Below, one piece after another: positions 49,471-58,644 of a DNA stretch of 64,000 nucleotides. The notes below the pieces were generated by a model that was not told the DNA's origin, ran no database searches, and was given only the letters and a program-made list of their open reading frames with translations. Made by a program: the position numbers and the translations under genes. Origin of the DNA: Paracoccaceae bacterium. GTDB lineage: Bacteria; Pseudomonadota; Alphaproteobacteria; Rhodobacterales; Rhodobacteraceae. Numbering within the stretch: the stretch's first letter is position 1; each line of letters opens with the position of its first letter. The DNA is taken from the NCBI GenBank assembly GCA_024304985.1, contig JAMWZC010000002.1:310001-374000 (forward strand), given 5' to 3'.

Positions 49471-50577
49471 TCAGAGCGAGGCGTCCAACGCCGCGACGAT
49501 GGCATCGCCCATCTGACCGGTCGTGATGGGCGAGCCGCCTTCGGGACCCATCAGATCGGCTGTGCGCAGGCCATCGGCCAGAACCTTGGCCACGGCAGCT
49601 TCGACGCGATCAGCCTCGGCCCCCATGTCAAAGCTGTAGCGCAACGCCATGGCGAAACTGAGGATACAGGCGATCGGGTTTGCTTTGCCCTGACCTGCGA
49701 TATCGGGGGCGGAACCATGGACCGGCTCATAAAGCGCCTTGGGACGGCCATTCGCCATAGGTGCGCCGAGGCTGGCCGAGGGCAGCATGCCCAGCGATCC
49801 GGTCAGCATCGCCGCCAGATCAGACAGCAGGTCGCCGAACAGGTTGTCGGTCACGATCACGTCGAACTGCTTGGGCCAGCGGGTCAGCTGCATGGCGCCG
49901 GCGTCCGCATACATATGGCTGAGTTCGACATCGGGATACTCGGTGTCGCCAATACGCTGCACCACTTCGCGCCACAGAACGCCGGATTCCATCACATTGG
50001 CTTTTTCCATCGAGCACAGCTTGTTGCTACGCTTGCGCGCCAGCTCGAAAGCAGAGCGGGCGACACGTTCGATCTCGGACTCGGTATAGCGCTGGGTGTT
50101 GATGCCCACCCGCTCGTTGCCTTCCTTGAAGATACCGCGCGGTTCGCCGAAATAGACACCGCTGGTCAGTTCGCGCACGATCATGATGTCCAGACCGGCA
50201 ACCACATCCTTTTTCAGCGACGAGAAATCAGCCAGCGCGTCAAAGCACTGCGCCGGACGCAGGTTGGCATAGAGGTCCATTTCCTTGCGCAGGCGCAGCA
50301 GGCCGCGTTCGGGTTTGATGCTGAAATCGAGATTGTCGTATTTCGGCCCGCCCACGGCACCCAGCAGGACCGCGTCCACTTCCTGTGCCTTGGCCATCGT
50401 GTCATCATGCAGCGGCGTGCCGTGTTTGTCATAGGCGCAGCCGCCCACCAGATCCTCGGACACGTCGAAAGCGACGCCGCGCTTGGTGCCGTACCAGTCG
50501 ATGATCTTGCGCACTTCGGCCATGACTTCGGGGCCGATGCCGTCACCGGCGAGGATGAGAAGCGAGGGGTTGGTCAT
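49471..50577 (-). CDS. leuB: 3-isopropylmalate dehydrogenase
   Basis: 368-residue NAD-dependent enzyme for the third committed step of leucine synthesis. The N-terminus '[17 protein letters not shown]' and the signature '[26 protein letters not shown]' (read over about residues 245-270) are typical. The start at 50577 ([13 protein letters not shown]) fits family length. leuC and leuD lie about 4 kb away on the same strand, separated by unrelated genes, so leu genes are split here. Confidence 0.96.
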   Translation of the reverse strand: MTNPSLLILAGDGIGPEVMAEVRKIIDWYGTKRGVAFDVSEDLVGGCAYDKHGTPLHDDTMAKAQEVDAVLLGAVGGPKYDNLDFSIKPERGLLRLRKEMDLYANLRPAQCFDALADFSSLKKDVVAGLDIMIVRELTSGVYFGEPRGIFKEGNERVGINTQRYTESEIERVARSAFELARKRSNKLCSMEKANVMESGVLWREVVQRIGDTEYPDVELSHMYADAGAMQLTRWPKQFDVIVTDNLFGDLLSDLAAMLTGSLGMLPSASLGAPMANGRPKALYEPVHGSAPDIAGQGKANPIACILSFAMALRYSFDMGAEADRVEAAVAKVLADGLRTADLMGPEGGSPITTGQMGDAIVAALDASL

Positions 50578-50661
50578 TGCGGTCTGTCCCTTGTGACATG
50601 AGTTCGGCACTGGCCTAGCGATTGCAGGACGCAGGGTCAAGAAAGCACACGCAGCACGGGC

Positions 50662-51564
50662 TCAAGGGCGTGAAAGAACGGGGGTCAAACCCTCTGCAAG
50701 CAGGTCCCAGACGCGGGCGATTCGTGGCGAGCCGCGCATGGCCTGCGGTGCCGCCAACCACACCGGCAGATGCGGCAGGTCAAGGCCAAGATCAAGCTCG
50801 ACCAGATCGGCCCTGTCCTGCATCAAACCGGCCTGAGCAAATCCGATTCCGCAGCCTGCGCGGATCAGCGCCAGATAGGCGGTCTGGCTGTCGCAGCGGA
50901 TCGCGAACATCTCGCGCGTGGCGGGCCATCCCATCGCGCGCATGTGGTGCAGGATCAGCTCGTTGCGATCATAGCCGATCAGGTCATGGCCCAGCAGATC
51001 CGTGGGCTGCTGTGGCCATCCTCTCCGGTCCAGATAGGTGCGCGCTGCGAAGACTCCCAGACGCAAGTTGCCCAGATGGCGTGTCACGATATCCAACTGC
51101 GTGCTGCGATACATCCGCACCGCGATATCGGCCTCGCGGAACAGCAGGTTGTCACTGCTGTCGCTGGCGACCAGTTCGATCTGGATCAAGGGCTCGGCCT
51201 GCCTGATCTGCGCGATGATCGGCGGCAGGATGTGATGTGCGACCACGGCACTGGCGGTCAGGCGGACAGTGCCGCGCAGATCTTCGGTCCGGCCGGCGGC
51301 GGTCAGCGCCAGGGCGTTCATCGCTTCGGCCATCCGGCGGGCATGGGGCAGAAGGGCCGCGCCGCTGTCCGTCAGGTGCAAGCCGCGGGGCTGGCGCGTG
51401 AACAGAGTCAGATCAAGAGCGTCTTCGATCTGACGAACCTGACGCCCGATTGTCGGCTGGCTGATGCCCAGCCTGCGCGCAGCGGCAGACAAGCTTCCTG
51501 TATCCGCGACGGCCAGAAAGGTGCGGATCAGGGACCAGTTCAGAGTATCAATCCTGCTTTCCAT
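50662..51564 (-). CDS. LysR-family transcriptional regulator
   Basis: 300 residues with the LysR winged helix-turn-helix at about 8-66 ('LIRTFLAVADTGSLSAAARRL', then 'SQPTIGRQVRQIEDAL') and a periplasmic-binding-fold effector domain. It is divergent from an NAD-dependent epimerase-like gene with 94 bp between start codons, the usual LysR target layout. A palindrome at 51563-51576 overlaps its own start codon and may be an autoregulatory operator. The effector is unknown. Confidence 0.9.
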   Translation of the reverse strand: MESRIDTLNWSLIRTFLAVADTGSLSAAARRLGISQPTIGRQVRQIEDALDLTLFTRQPRGLHLTDSGAALLPHARRMAEAMNALALTAAGRTEDLRGTVRLTASAVVAHHILPPIIAQIRQAEPLIQIELVASDSSDNLLFREADIAVRMYRSTQLDIVTRHLGNLRLGVFAARTYLDRRGWPQQPTDLLGHDLIGYDRNELILHHMRAMGWPATREMFAIRCDSQTAYLALIRAGCGIGFAQAGLMQDRADLVELDLGLDLPHLPVWLAAPQAMRGSPRIARVWDLLAEGLTPVLSRP

Positions 51565-51576
51565 TCAAATATGAAT
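51563..51576. promoter_or_regulatory. Candidate LysR operator overlapping the regulator start
   Basis: ATTCA-AATA-TGAAT is an inverted repeat with the T-N11-A-type geometry of LysR sites. It overlaps the lysR ATG (complement of 51562-51564) and faces the divergent epimerase gene. Confidence 0.4.
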
Positions 51577-51658
51577 AGCTGATCTACAAAACCATGCAAT
51601 TCCCATTCGGTCACGTTCGGATGATGGTCGCCTCACACAACAGATGATGGAGGTGAAA

Positions 51659-52567
51659 ATGCCGGGAACTGTTCTGATCCTGGGCGGCAATGGCAAGATT
51701 GGTCATCACAGCGCCAAGGCATTTGCCGATGCGGGATGGAGGGTGCGCCGCTACGAGCGAGGCACTGACATGACGGCGGCAGCTATGGGATCGGATGTCA
51801 TCGTCAACGGGCTGAACCCGCCCAATTACCACAATTGGACCAAGCTGATCCCAGAGATCACGGAACAGGTTATCGCAGCCGCCAAGGCCAGTGGGGCGTC
51901 CGTTATCCTTCCCGGCAATGTCTACAATTTTGGTGACGCAGGCGGCATCTGGTCCGAGGATACGCCGCAGCGCCCTGTCAGCCGCAAGGGATTGATCCGC
52001 ATGCAGATGGAGGCACGCTATCGTGACAGCGGTGTGCAGACGATCGTGCTGCGGGCGGGCAATTTCATCGACCCCGACGGAAATGGCGACATCATGCAGC
52101 TTTTCGTGCTGCGGAACATCGCAAAGGGACGGATCACCCTTGGCGGCGGACCGGATGTGATGCAGGCGTGGTGCTATGTGCCTGATTGGGCGCGGGCAGC
52201 AGCAGCCCTGGCCGGGAAGCGCGACAGTCTGGCCATGTTCGAGGATATTCCCTTTCCCGGGCACAGCTTCGACATGACTGAATTGAAGCATTGTCTTGAG
52301 ACGCATCTTGGCCGTTCTTTGACCATCTCACGGTTTCCATGGGGGCTGATGCGTCTTGCGGCCCCCTTCTGGGAACTGGCGCGGGAACTGGGAGAGATGC
52401 GCTATCTCTGGGAAACGCCGCATCAACTGTCCGGAGCAAAGTTCGAACGTCTTCTGCCGGGCTTCCAGCCTACGTCGCAGCAGACGGTTATGCTGGCGGG
52501 TTTATCTGTGGCACAGCGGTCGCTCACTCAGGCTGCGCCAACGCGGCCGGCGGCCACTCAACCGTGA
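51659..52567 (+). CDS. NAD-dependent epimerase/dehydratase family protein
   Basis: 302-residue atypical SDR. The Rossmann loop is 'VLILGGNGKIGHHSAKAF' and 'VNGLNPPNYHNW' lies in the substrate region. The start ATG at 51659 has a perfect GGAGG site five bases upstream. Divergent to the LysR gene, it is the probable regulated target. Its 3' end overlaps the convergent phosphatase-family gene by 44 nt. Substrate unknown; nearest functional label is a sugar-nucleotide or quinone-type SDR. Confidence 0.8.
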   Translation: MPGTVLILGGNGKIGHHSAKAFADAGWRVRRYERGTDMTAAAMGSDVIVNGLNPPNYHNWTKLIPEITEQVIAAAKASGASVILPGNVYNFGDAGGIWSEDTPQRPVSRKGLIRMQMEARYRDSGVQTIVLRAGNFIDPDGNGDIMQLFVLRNIAKGRITLGGGPDVMQAWCYVPDWARAAAALAGKRDSLAMFEDIPFPGHSFDMTELKHCLETHLGRSLTISRFPWGLMRLAAPFWELARELGEMRYLWETPHQLSGAKFERLLPGFQPTSQQTVMLAGLSVAQRSLTQAAPTRPAATQP

Positions 52568-53633
52568 CGCTGACCAGATGATGACGGCTGGCGGTCTGGA
52601 CGATGGGCGCCATGGGATCGGCTGGATCAGGCCAGAAGACGTGGGAGTCGTGGACGGTCAGATCAGCCGAAGGCAGGATATAGTCAACGCGAAGGTTCCC
52701 CGGTCCGGGTGGCGGCCAGCGCACGGTGTCCAGTGCAGGGTCCCCGCGATGCGCCGGGTCCGCCTCTTGTATGCCGCCGCCCTTGGGTTGCGGGTCGGAC
52801 AGGCGGGTATCATGCAGCAATGCGCGCATCGCATCCGGCCGTCCCTCGCTGTCGACAGTGTCCATGTTGCTGTCGCCAATGATGACAAAGCGATCCTTTG
52901 GGGCAGGGCCAAAGGCACCGTCCAGATACAGGCTCCAGAACCTCGCCTCATCATGGTTGCGGCGACCGTTGCGATCCTCGGGCCCGTCAAAAACGGGTGG
53001 GGTGGCATGAAAAGCCAGCAGCCAAAGAACCTGCCCCTGGATCTCGAACGGCACGGCCCAATGTCCTGTCGTGGACAGGCGTTGCACCGCCAACTCAGCA
53101 CGCGCCAGCACCGGTGTGCCGTCGGGAAGCGTCAGCATGGCCTGAGGCATGTCGCGCCACAGGCGGGCGCTCTGATCCTGCACTTGATCCCTGCGCACAG
53201 GGTAGCGCGACAGGATGGCCATGCCGCCCTGACCGGCAAACTGACCAAAACCCTGCGCGTCCTGCGGTCCGCCCAGACGACCGTCGCCGTCAGCGTCCAA
53301 CCCAGTGACAACACCTGTATTCGGCGGCAGCGCAAATATGTGGGGATAGGAGACCCCGGCAACGGCGATGGCATTTCGGAGCGCGGCGAGCGTGACCAGA
53401 CCGTGATCATAGTCCACGTCAAGCAGCAGCAGGATATCCGGCGCGGCATGGGCGATGACCTGCGCCACGGCCAGAACCTGCGGGTCCGTGCCACCCGCGA
53501 TGTCACGCAACAGCAGACCGGGTCCCTGCCGTGCAAGACTGGTGTGATACAGAGCAATATCGAGGCTCTGGGTCTTGCCCGGAGTCGGGCTTGTCAGAAG
53601 GCCGAGCAGACCGCAGACAGTCGCCGTGATCAG
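52524..53633 (-). CDS. Endonuclease/exonuclease/phosphatase-family protein, exported, probable CTG start
   Basis: About 369 residues of the DNase I-like fold: 'APDILLLLDVDYD', 'GLDADGDGRLGG', 'GGMAILSRYPV', 'VIIGDSNMD' and the closing 'SRHHLVSVTV'. An N-terminal hydrophobic leader suggests export. No ATG, GTG or TTG exists between the upstream overlap and the mature part; a CTG at 53633-53631 overlaps the upstream TGA as CTGA and would give a neat signal peptide. The only standard start (ATG 53756) would overlap the upstream gene by 127 nt. Substrate unknown. Confidence 0.75.
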   Translation of the reverse strand: MITATVCGLLGLLTSPTPGKTQSLDIALYHTSLARQGPGLLLRDIAGGTDPQVLAVAQVIAHAAPDILLLLDVDYDHGLVTLAALRNAIAVAGVSYPHIFALPPNTGVVTGLDADGDGRLGGPQDAQGFGQFAGQGGMAILSRYPVRRDQVQDQSARLWRDMPQAMLTLPDGTPVLARAELAVQRLSTTGHWAVPFEIQGQVLWLLAFHATPPVFDGPEDRNGRRNHDEARFWSLYLDGAFGPAPKDRFVIIGDSNMDTVDSEGRPDAMRALLHDTRLSDPQPKGGGIQEADPAHRGDPALDTVRWPPPGPGNLRVDYILPSADLTVHDSHVFWPDPADPMAPIVQTASRHHLVSVTVEWPPAALAQPE

Positions 53634-54463
53634 ATTGGTTGCAAGCCCTCGGCTGCGGCATAGGTGCGACGTCGCTTGTCCTCGATCATGGCGGCGATAC
53701 GGGCCATCGCGATGCCGCGCATCATCAGGCTGGCAGGAAGGAAAGCCCATAGGCACATCGTCCAGATCAGGGTTTGCGGAACCACAAGCGCCCCGATGTC
53801 GATTGACCCGGCGGCGGCATAGACGGCACCTGGGATCAGAAATGGCAGGAGAAATCCTAAGATCAGGTTAATTCGCGCATGTGCCTTGAGGCGGTTCACC
53901 ACATCCCCGCCCGATGTGGCGTCGAACATCGGCAGGTTGATCCAGACATTGAAAGCCCCGTGACGGGCCGGCCAACCATAGAGCCTGACCATCGCGGCGA
54001 AGATCAGGATCATGACAACGGACAGCGTGTAGCACACGCCCGCTGCCATGCGGACCGCCACGACCAATGTGTCCGGTGCTTCGATCGGCAGCATCAGCAC
54101 GGCGAGGCGAACAGGCGAGAACGGAAAATCGGTCATGTTCCCAAGGATCACGCCGATCGAGGTCATGATCTGGGTTGTCGTGCCGGGGTCGCTGTAACCG
54201 CGATAGACCAGCGTCAGGATCAGAACAGCAAGAAAGATCATCGCGAAGCGTAGCCGATTATAGGGCGGCGCGTGGCGAAAGGCGATGAGGCTGGGATAGG
54301 CCGAGTTGTATTCCATCATGACAAGGCCTGCGGCCAGCAGCGCCAGCAGCATCACGAATTGCGTGCCGTCGATCCCCACGCCGGAAATCAGCATGGAGGG
54401 CATGGCAATCAGCAGAGCCACCATGAGCGCGCGCAAGGCGGCGCCTGTCATTTGTCCGATCAC
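53630..54463 (-). CDS. Polytopic membrane protein of unknown function
   Basis: 277 residues with about six transmembrane segments (roughly 8-28, 33-53, 70-90, 132-158, 196-218, 225-247) and no motif I recognise. A loop 'VWINLPMFDATSGGDVVNRL' lies between helices 4 and 5. The basic C-terminus 'EDKRRRTYAAAEGLQPI' faces the cytoplasm if the N-terminus does too. It is coupled to the phosphatase-family gene downstream, so a shared role is likely; I cannot assign it. Confidence 0.75.
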   Translation of the reverse strand: MIGQMTGAALRALMVALLIAMPSMLISGVGIDGTQFVMLLALLAAGLVMMEYNSAYPSLIAFRHAPPYNRLRFAMIFLAVLILTLVYRGYSDPGTTTQIMTSIGVILGNMTDFPFSPVRLAVLMLPIEAPDTLVVAVRMAAGVCYTLSVVMILIFAAMVRLYGWPARHGAFNVWINLPMFDATSGGDVVNRLKAHARINLILGFLLPFLIPGAVYAAAGSIDIGALVVPQTLIWTMCLWAFLPASLMMRGIAMARIAAMIEDKRRRTYAAAEGLQPI

Positions 54464-54727
54464 TGTTCGTCCCTTTCAAACTGGCCGGACGTGATGCGGT
54501 GCCGCGTCCTGTTTCCAACTTGAAACCGCCAATAAAGACGGCATGCCTCAATATTGCCCAATTTTTGCCTTCTTTCCCGAAGGGCCTCAAGCCACTCCTA
54601 AAGTTGACCGCAATTTTGAGGCAATTTGATGGACCAACTGATGCTGAAATGTACCAATGCTGGGGAGAATTTTGGCTCTTTTTCAGACATTTACAACATG
54701 TTGTGCCATGGCGGCCGTCGACCACCA
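54464..54727. promoter_or_regulatory. Intergenic region with three GCCTCAA/TTGAGGC elements
   Basis: Between the unknown membrane protein (minus) and the leuD terminator. It is AT-richer than its surroundings and holds GCCTCAA at 54545-54551 and 54584-54590 and its complement TTGAGGC at 54616-54622. It is the expected promoter region of the membrane-protein gene; no gene is seen. Confidence 0.35.
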
Positions 54728-54761
54728 AAGCAAAAGGCCGCCCCCCGAGAGAAGCGGCCTT
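54728..54761 (-). terminator. Intrinsic terminator of leuD
   Basis: On the minus strand AAGGCCGC (54761-54754) and GCGGCCTT (54741-54734) form an 8-bp stem followed by TTTGCTTT. It lies about 40 nt past the leuD stop. Confidence 0.8.
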
Positions 54762-54799
54762 GCCGGATACTCACCATGTGAGGTCACGCCATGACGCGA

Positions 54800-55405
54800 T
54801 CAGACCCAAGGACGCTCCGATGCAAGCTTGCTTTCAAAGGACTTGATCGACGCCGCTTTCTCAAGCGTCAGCCCGATATCGTCCAGCCCGTTCATGAGGC
54901 AATGTTTCTTGAACGAATCGACATCGAAGGAGAAGACTTCACCATCCGACGATGTGATCGTCTGCGCTTCAAGGTCGATCTCGATTCTGGCGTTGGCACC
55001 TTTTTCGGCGTCCTTCATCAGAATATCGACCTGCTCTTGCGGCAACACGATCGGCAGGATGCCGTTCTTGAAGCAGTTGTTATAGAAAATATCAGCATAG
55101 CTGGGTGCGATCACGCAGCGGATACCGAAATCGAGCAACGCCCACGGGGCATGCTCGCGCGAGGAGCCACAGCCGAAATTGTCGCCCGCGACCAGAATTT
55201 CCGCGTTGCGATATTGCGGCTTGTTCAGCACGAAATCGGGGATCTCATTGCCTTCGCCGTCATAGCGCATCTCGTCAAACAGGTTCACGCCAAGGCCCGA
55301 GCGCTTGATCGTCTTGAGGAACTGCTTGGGGATGATCATGTCCGTATCGACGTTGATCAGGGGCAGCGGTGCGGCAATGCCGCTGAGTTTGGTGAATTTG
55401 TCCAT
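54800..55405 (-). CDS. leuD: 3-isopropylmalate dehydratase small subunit
   Basis: 201 residues, the swivelling domain partner of LeuC in converting 2- to 3-isopropylmalate. '[12 protein letters not shown]' and '[15 protein letters not shown]' are the family signatures. The start at 55405 (MDKFTKLSG) is conserved. leuC lies 76 bp upstream in the same direction, and a strong terminator closes the unit. Confidence 0.96.
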   Translation of the reverse strand: MDKFTKLSGIAAPLPLINVDTDMIIPKQFLKTIKRSGLGVNLFDEMRYDGEGNEIPDFVLNKPQYRNAEILVAGDNFGCGSSREHAPWALLDFGIRCVIAPSYADIFYNNCFKNGILPIVLPQEQVDILMKDAEKGANARIEIDLEAQTITSSDGEVFSFDVDSFKKHCLMNGLDDIGLTLEKAASIKSFESKLASERPWV

Positions 55406-55481
55406 TGTCTCTATCCTGTCTGTTCGACCATCGTCAGCCATTGCGAACAGGTCCGCACCGGCTGATTCACGGCTGCCCTGT

Positions 55482-56885
55482 TCACATCAATTCGCGCACA
55501 TCGGTCAGATGCCCGGTCACGGCGGCGGCGGCGGCCATGGCGGGGCTCATCAGATGGGTGCGGCCACCGCGACCCTGACGGCCTTCGAAATTGCGATTGC
55601 TGGTCGCCGCGCAGCGTTCGCCTGGCGACAGCTGATCGGGGTTCATTGCCAGGCACATCGAGCATCCGGCCAGACGCCATTCAAAGCCCGCGTCGATGAA
55701 GATCTGTGCCAGACCCTCTTCTTCCGCTTGTGCGCGCACCAGACCCGATCCGGGCACGACCATGGCGCGCAGACCGTCCTTGATCTTCTTGCCCTTGAGG
55801 ATCGCGGCTGCGGCGCGCAGATCCTCGATCCGGCCATTGGTGCAAGAGCCGATGAACACCGTGTCGATCTTGATCTGGTTCAGCGGCGTTCCGGGTTGCA
55901 GTCCCATGTACTCCAAAGAACGTTTCGCTGCTTCGACCTTGCCGCCAGTGAAATCCTCGGGCGCGGGAACGCTTGCGGTGATGGGCAGCACATCCTCGGG
56001 GCTGGTTCCCCATGTGACGACAGGGGCGATATCCTCGCCCTTGATGGTCACAACCTTGTCCCAATGCGCGTCCGGATCAGAATACAGTGTCTTCCACCAA
56101 GCCAGTGCCGCTTCCCACTGGGCACCTTTGGGCGCGTGGGGCCGCCCCATGACATATTCATAGGTCTTTTCATCGGGGGCGATCAGGCCGGCCCGTGCGC
56201 CGCCCTCGATCGCCATGTTGCAGACGGTCATGCGCCCTTCCATGGACAGGTCGCGGATCGCCTCGCCGCAGTATTCGATCACATAGCCTGTGCCGCCAGC
56301 GGTGCCGGTCTTCCCGATCACAGACAAGGTAATGTCCTTGGCGGTCACGCCGGGGCGCAGTTTCCCGGTGATCTCGACCTTCATGTTCTTGGATTTCTTC
56401 TGGATCAGGGTCTGGGTCGCCAGCACATGCTCGACCTCGGAGGTGCCGATGCCATGCGCCAAAGCGCCAAAGGCACCGTGGGTCGCTGTGTGGCTATCAC
56501 CGCAAACCACGGTCATGCCCGGCAGGGTCCAGCCTTGCTCGGGGCCGACGATATGCACGATGCCCTGACGGATGTCGGACACGGGATAGTAGTGAATCCC
56601 GAAATCCTTGGCGTTCTTGTCCAGCGCTTCGACCTGGATCCGGCTTTCCTCGTTCTCGATCCCCTTGGCACGGTCCAGCGTCGTGGGCACGTTGTGATCG
56701 GGCACGGCGATGGTCTTGTCGGGGGCATGGACGGTGCGGCCCGCCATGCGCAGCCCTTCAAAGGCCTGCGGGCTGGTCACCTCGTGGACAAGGTGGCGGT
56801 CGATATACAGAAGGCAGGTGCCGTCGTCGCCTTCGTGGGCGACATGGGCATCCCAGATCTTGTCATAGAGCGTTTTGGGGGACAT
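55482..56885 (-). CDS. leuC: 3-isopropylmalate dehydratase large subunit
   Basis: 467-residue aconitase-family [4Fe-4S] enzyme. The N-terminus '[14 protein letters not shown]' and '[23 protein letters not shown]' (read over about 125-147) are typical. Cluster cysteines lie in '[13 protein letters not shown]' and '[12 protein letters not shown]'. It pairs with LeuD, 76 bp downstream. Its promoter lies in the 56886-57135 gap. Confidence 0.96.
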   Translation of the reverse strand: MSPKTLYDKIWDAHVAHEGDDGTCLLYIDRHLVHEVTSPQAFEGLRMAGRTVHAPDKTIAVPDHNVPTTLDRAKGIENEESRIQVEALDKNAKDFGIHYYPVSDIRQGIVHIVGPEQGWTLPGMTVVCGDSHTATHGAFGALAHGIGTSEVEHVLATQTLIQKKSKNMKVEITGKLRPGVTAKDITLSVIGKTGTAGGTGYVIEYCGEAIRDLSMEGRMTVCNMAIEGGARAGLIAPDEKTYEYVMGRPHAPKGAQWEAALAWWKTLYSDPDAHWDKVVTIKGEDIAPVVTWGTSPEDVLPITASVPAPEDFTGGKVEAAKRSLEYMGLQPGTPLNQIKIDTVFIGSCTNGRIEDLRAAAAILKGKKIKDGLRAMVVPGSGLVRAQAEEEGLAQIFIDAGFEWRLAGCSMCLAMNPDQLSPGERCAATSNRNFEGRQGRGGRTHLMSPAMAAAAAVTGHLTDVRELM

Positions 56886-57135
56886 CGGTCCTCTCCCTTG
56901 GCTGGTGTTCTGGCTGTGGTCGAAAAAGCGGCGGGCGACCCTTATAGGCGGGCCAGCACCGTCAGGGATGCCCCGAAGAAGCGTTCGCGCAGACGCGCGC
57001 GGTCATCCATGTCGAAAATCCGTGTCATGGCAGGCGGGATACTATGCCTGAGCGAGTCTATCAAGGCCCGCGACCGGGTCAGGGGCTTGTCGCGTGGCAT
57101 CCATCGTGCAACCCTTGTCCAAAGACGGGAGAGGT
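56886..57135. other. Intergenic region between divergent leuC and the MscS-like gene
   Basis: 250 bp upstream of both genes, expected to hold promoters in each direction. I see no clear terminator, repeat or regulator box in it, and no open frame with protein-like composition. Confidence 0.4.
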
Positions 57136-57201
57136 ATGAACCAGGATATCCCCAACGATGGCACCATGGAGGTTGCTCTCGGCCTGCTGACGCAGATCTA
57201 G
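57136..57201 (+). CDS. 21-codon leader frame ended by an in-frame amber codon before the MscS-like gene
   Basis: ATG at 57136 has a good 'GGGAGAGGT' ribosome site directly upstream, while the next ATG at 57208 has none. The frame ends with TAG at 57199-57201 and is in the same reading frame as the channel gene, two codons before its ATG. It may be the original N-terminus of the channel cut by a nonsense change, or a leader that feeds re-initiation. Confidence 0.5.
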   Translation: MNQDIPNDGTMEVALGLLTQI

Positions 57202-57207
57202 CTTTTC

Positions 57208-58470
57208 ATGACAAGCCTTCTGAGGCCGTGGAACGCCTATCAGATCGGGATCGCTCTTGGGCTGCTGTTGGTCGCGCATCTGCTGGCCCGCGGTCTTGCG
57301 CCCCGTTTCAGCGAATGGTTGCGGCATCGCGAAGGCTGGCCCAAGTGGCGGATGCGCCTTGCTGTGACGCTACGCAATCGTTTGCGGTTGATCATTTTCG
57401 TCGCGATGATCTGGCCCTTGATATGGATCATGCGGGAAGTGACATGGTCAAGCCGCTCCTATCTTCTGGCAGTTGTGGCGCAACTGGCGCTTGCCTGGCT
57501 GGTCATCGCGATTCTCACCCGGATCATCGGCAACGCGGTGCTGCGTGCTTTGGTGCGCTATGTCGGCTGGGCATGGGTATCACTCTCGATCCTGGGACTA
57601 ACGGATGACACGCGCGCCCTGCTGGACGGGTTGGCTATCGAGATAGCCGACACTCGGCTGTCGGTATGGCTGATTCTACAGGCGGTGATGATACTGGCGG
57701 TGCTGTTCACGCTGGCGCGCTTCATCACGCAGCAATCGACGCAGCGCATCAGCGCGAACGAGGATATCAGCCCCTCGATGCAGGTTCTGGCGGTCAAGAC
57801 CCTGCAAGTCGGACTTTACGGCGCGGCCTTTTTCATCGGTTTGCGAACGGTGGGTTTCGATCTGACCGGTCTGGCTGTGCTGTCAGGCGCCATCGGCCTT
57901 GGACTGGGCTTCGGATTACAGAAGGTGGTGTCGAATCTTGTGTCCGGGGTGATCATCCTGCTGGACAAGTCGATCAAGCCCGGTGACGTCATAAGCCTTG
58001 GGGATACCTTCGGCTGGATCAACGCGCTGGGCGCGCGCTATGTCTCGGTAGTCACGCGGGACGGGCGCGAGTATCTGATTCCAAACGAGGATCTGATCAC
58101 CGGACAGGTGGTCAACTGGTCACACTCCAACGAATTCGTGCGGTTGGATATCCATTTCGGGACTGCCTATGACGACGACCCCCACATGGTGCGCCGCATC
58201 GCGGTGGAGGCGGCGCAAAGTGTCGAGCGGGTGCTGGATTTCAAGCAGCCGGTTTGCCACATCACCGGCTTTGGCGACAGTTCCGTGGACTACATCCTGC
58301 GTTTCTGGATAAAGGATCCCACCCAGGGGCTGACCAATATTCGCGGCAATGTCTATCTGGCATTGTGGGATGCCTTCAAGGCTAACGGTATCGCGATTCC
58401 CTTTCCACAACGAGAAGTGCGGCTTCTGGGGATGGGCGAGGGTCAGCCTGCCCTGCGCACGAGCGATTGA
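57208..58470 (+). CDS. MscS-family mechanosensitive ion channel
   Basis: 420 residues. About five transmembrane helices fill 10-220; the pore helix and beta domain carry the MscS pattern 'LSGAIGLGLGFGLQKVVSNLVSG' (read over about 229-251) and 'DKSIKPGDVISLGDTFGWI'. The C-terminal alpha/beta domain ends near 400. It opens under membrane tension. The start at 57208 lacks a ribosome site; the preceding in-frame leader at 57136 may supply initiation. The gene is otherwise intact. Confidence 0.88.
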   Translation: MTSLLRPWNAYQIGIALGLLLVAHLLARGLAPRFSEWLRHREGWPKWRMRLAVTLRNRLRLIIFVAMIWPLIWIMREVTWSSRSYLLAVVAQLALAWLVIAILTRIIGNAVLRALVRYVGWAWVSLSILGLTDDTRALLDGLAIEIADTRLSVWLILQAVMILAVLFTLARFITQQSTQRISANEDISPSMQVLAVKTLQVGLYGAAFFIGLRTVGFDLTGLAVLSGAIGLGLGFGLQKVVSNLVSGVIILLDKSIKPGDVISLGDTFGWINALGARYVSVVTRDGREYLIPNEDLITGQVVNWSHSNEFVRLDIHFGTAYDDDPHMVRRIAVEAAQSVERVLDFKQPVCHITGFGDSSVDYILRFWIKDPTQGLTNIRGNVYLALWDAFKANGIAIPFPQREVRLLGMGEGQPALRTSD

Positions 58471-58587
58471 CTCGGGCCGCCCATGGGTGCACAGGGCATG
58501 CGCCGCTCATTGAGATTTGCATGATGCGATGCTATCTTTGAAGTGTGCCCAGCGCCGGGGCCCTGTCGGCGTGCCACAAGGAGGACA

Positions 58588-58644
58588 ATGTCCTGTCACT
58601 CAACTTTGCAGCGGCGTCTGCCGCTCCGGTCGGTGCAACGATGA
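58588..58644 (+). CDS. Short arginine-rich leader peptide overlapping rsfS
   Basis: 18-residue peptide MSCHSTLQRRLPLRSVQR. Its ATG lies 2 nt after a near-perfect AAGGAGGA site (58578-58585), the strongest ribosome site in this area, and its TGA overlaps the rsfS ATG as ATGA (58641-58644). rsfS itself lacks a ribosome site, so translation of rsfS probably depends on ribosomes finishing this leader. It is too short for standard gene calling. Confidence 0.55.
   Translation: MSCHSTLQRRLPLRSVQR

Noticed and set aside
57208-58470. MscS-like gene as a pseudogene because of the upstream amber codon
   Set aside because: The remaining 420-codon frame covers all channel domains without breaks, so it is probably functional.
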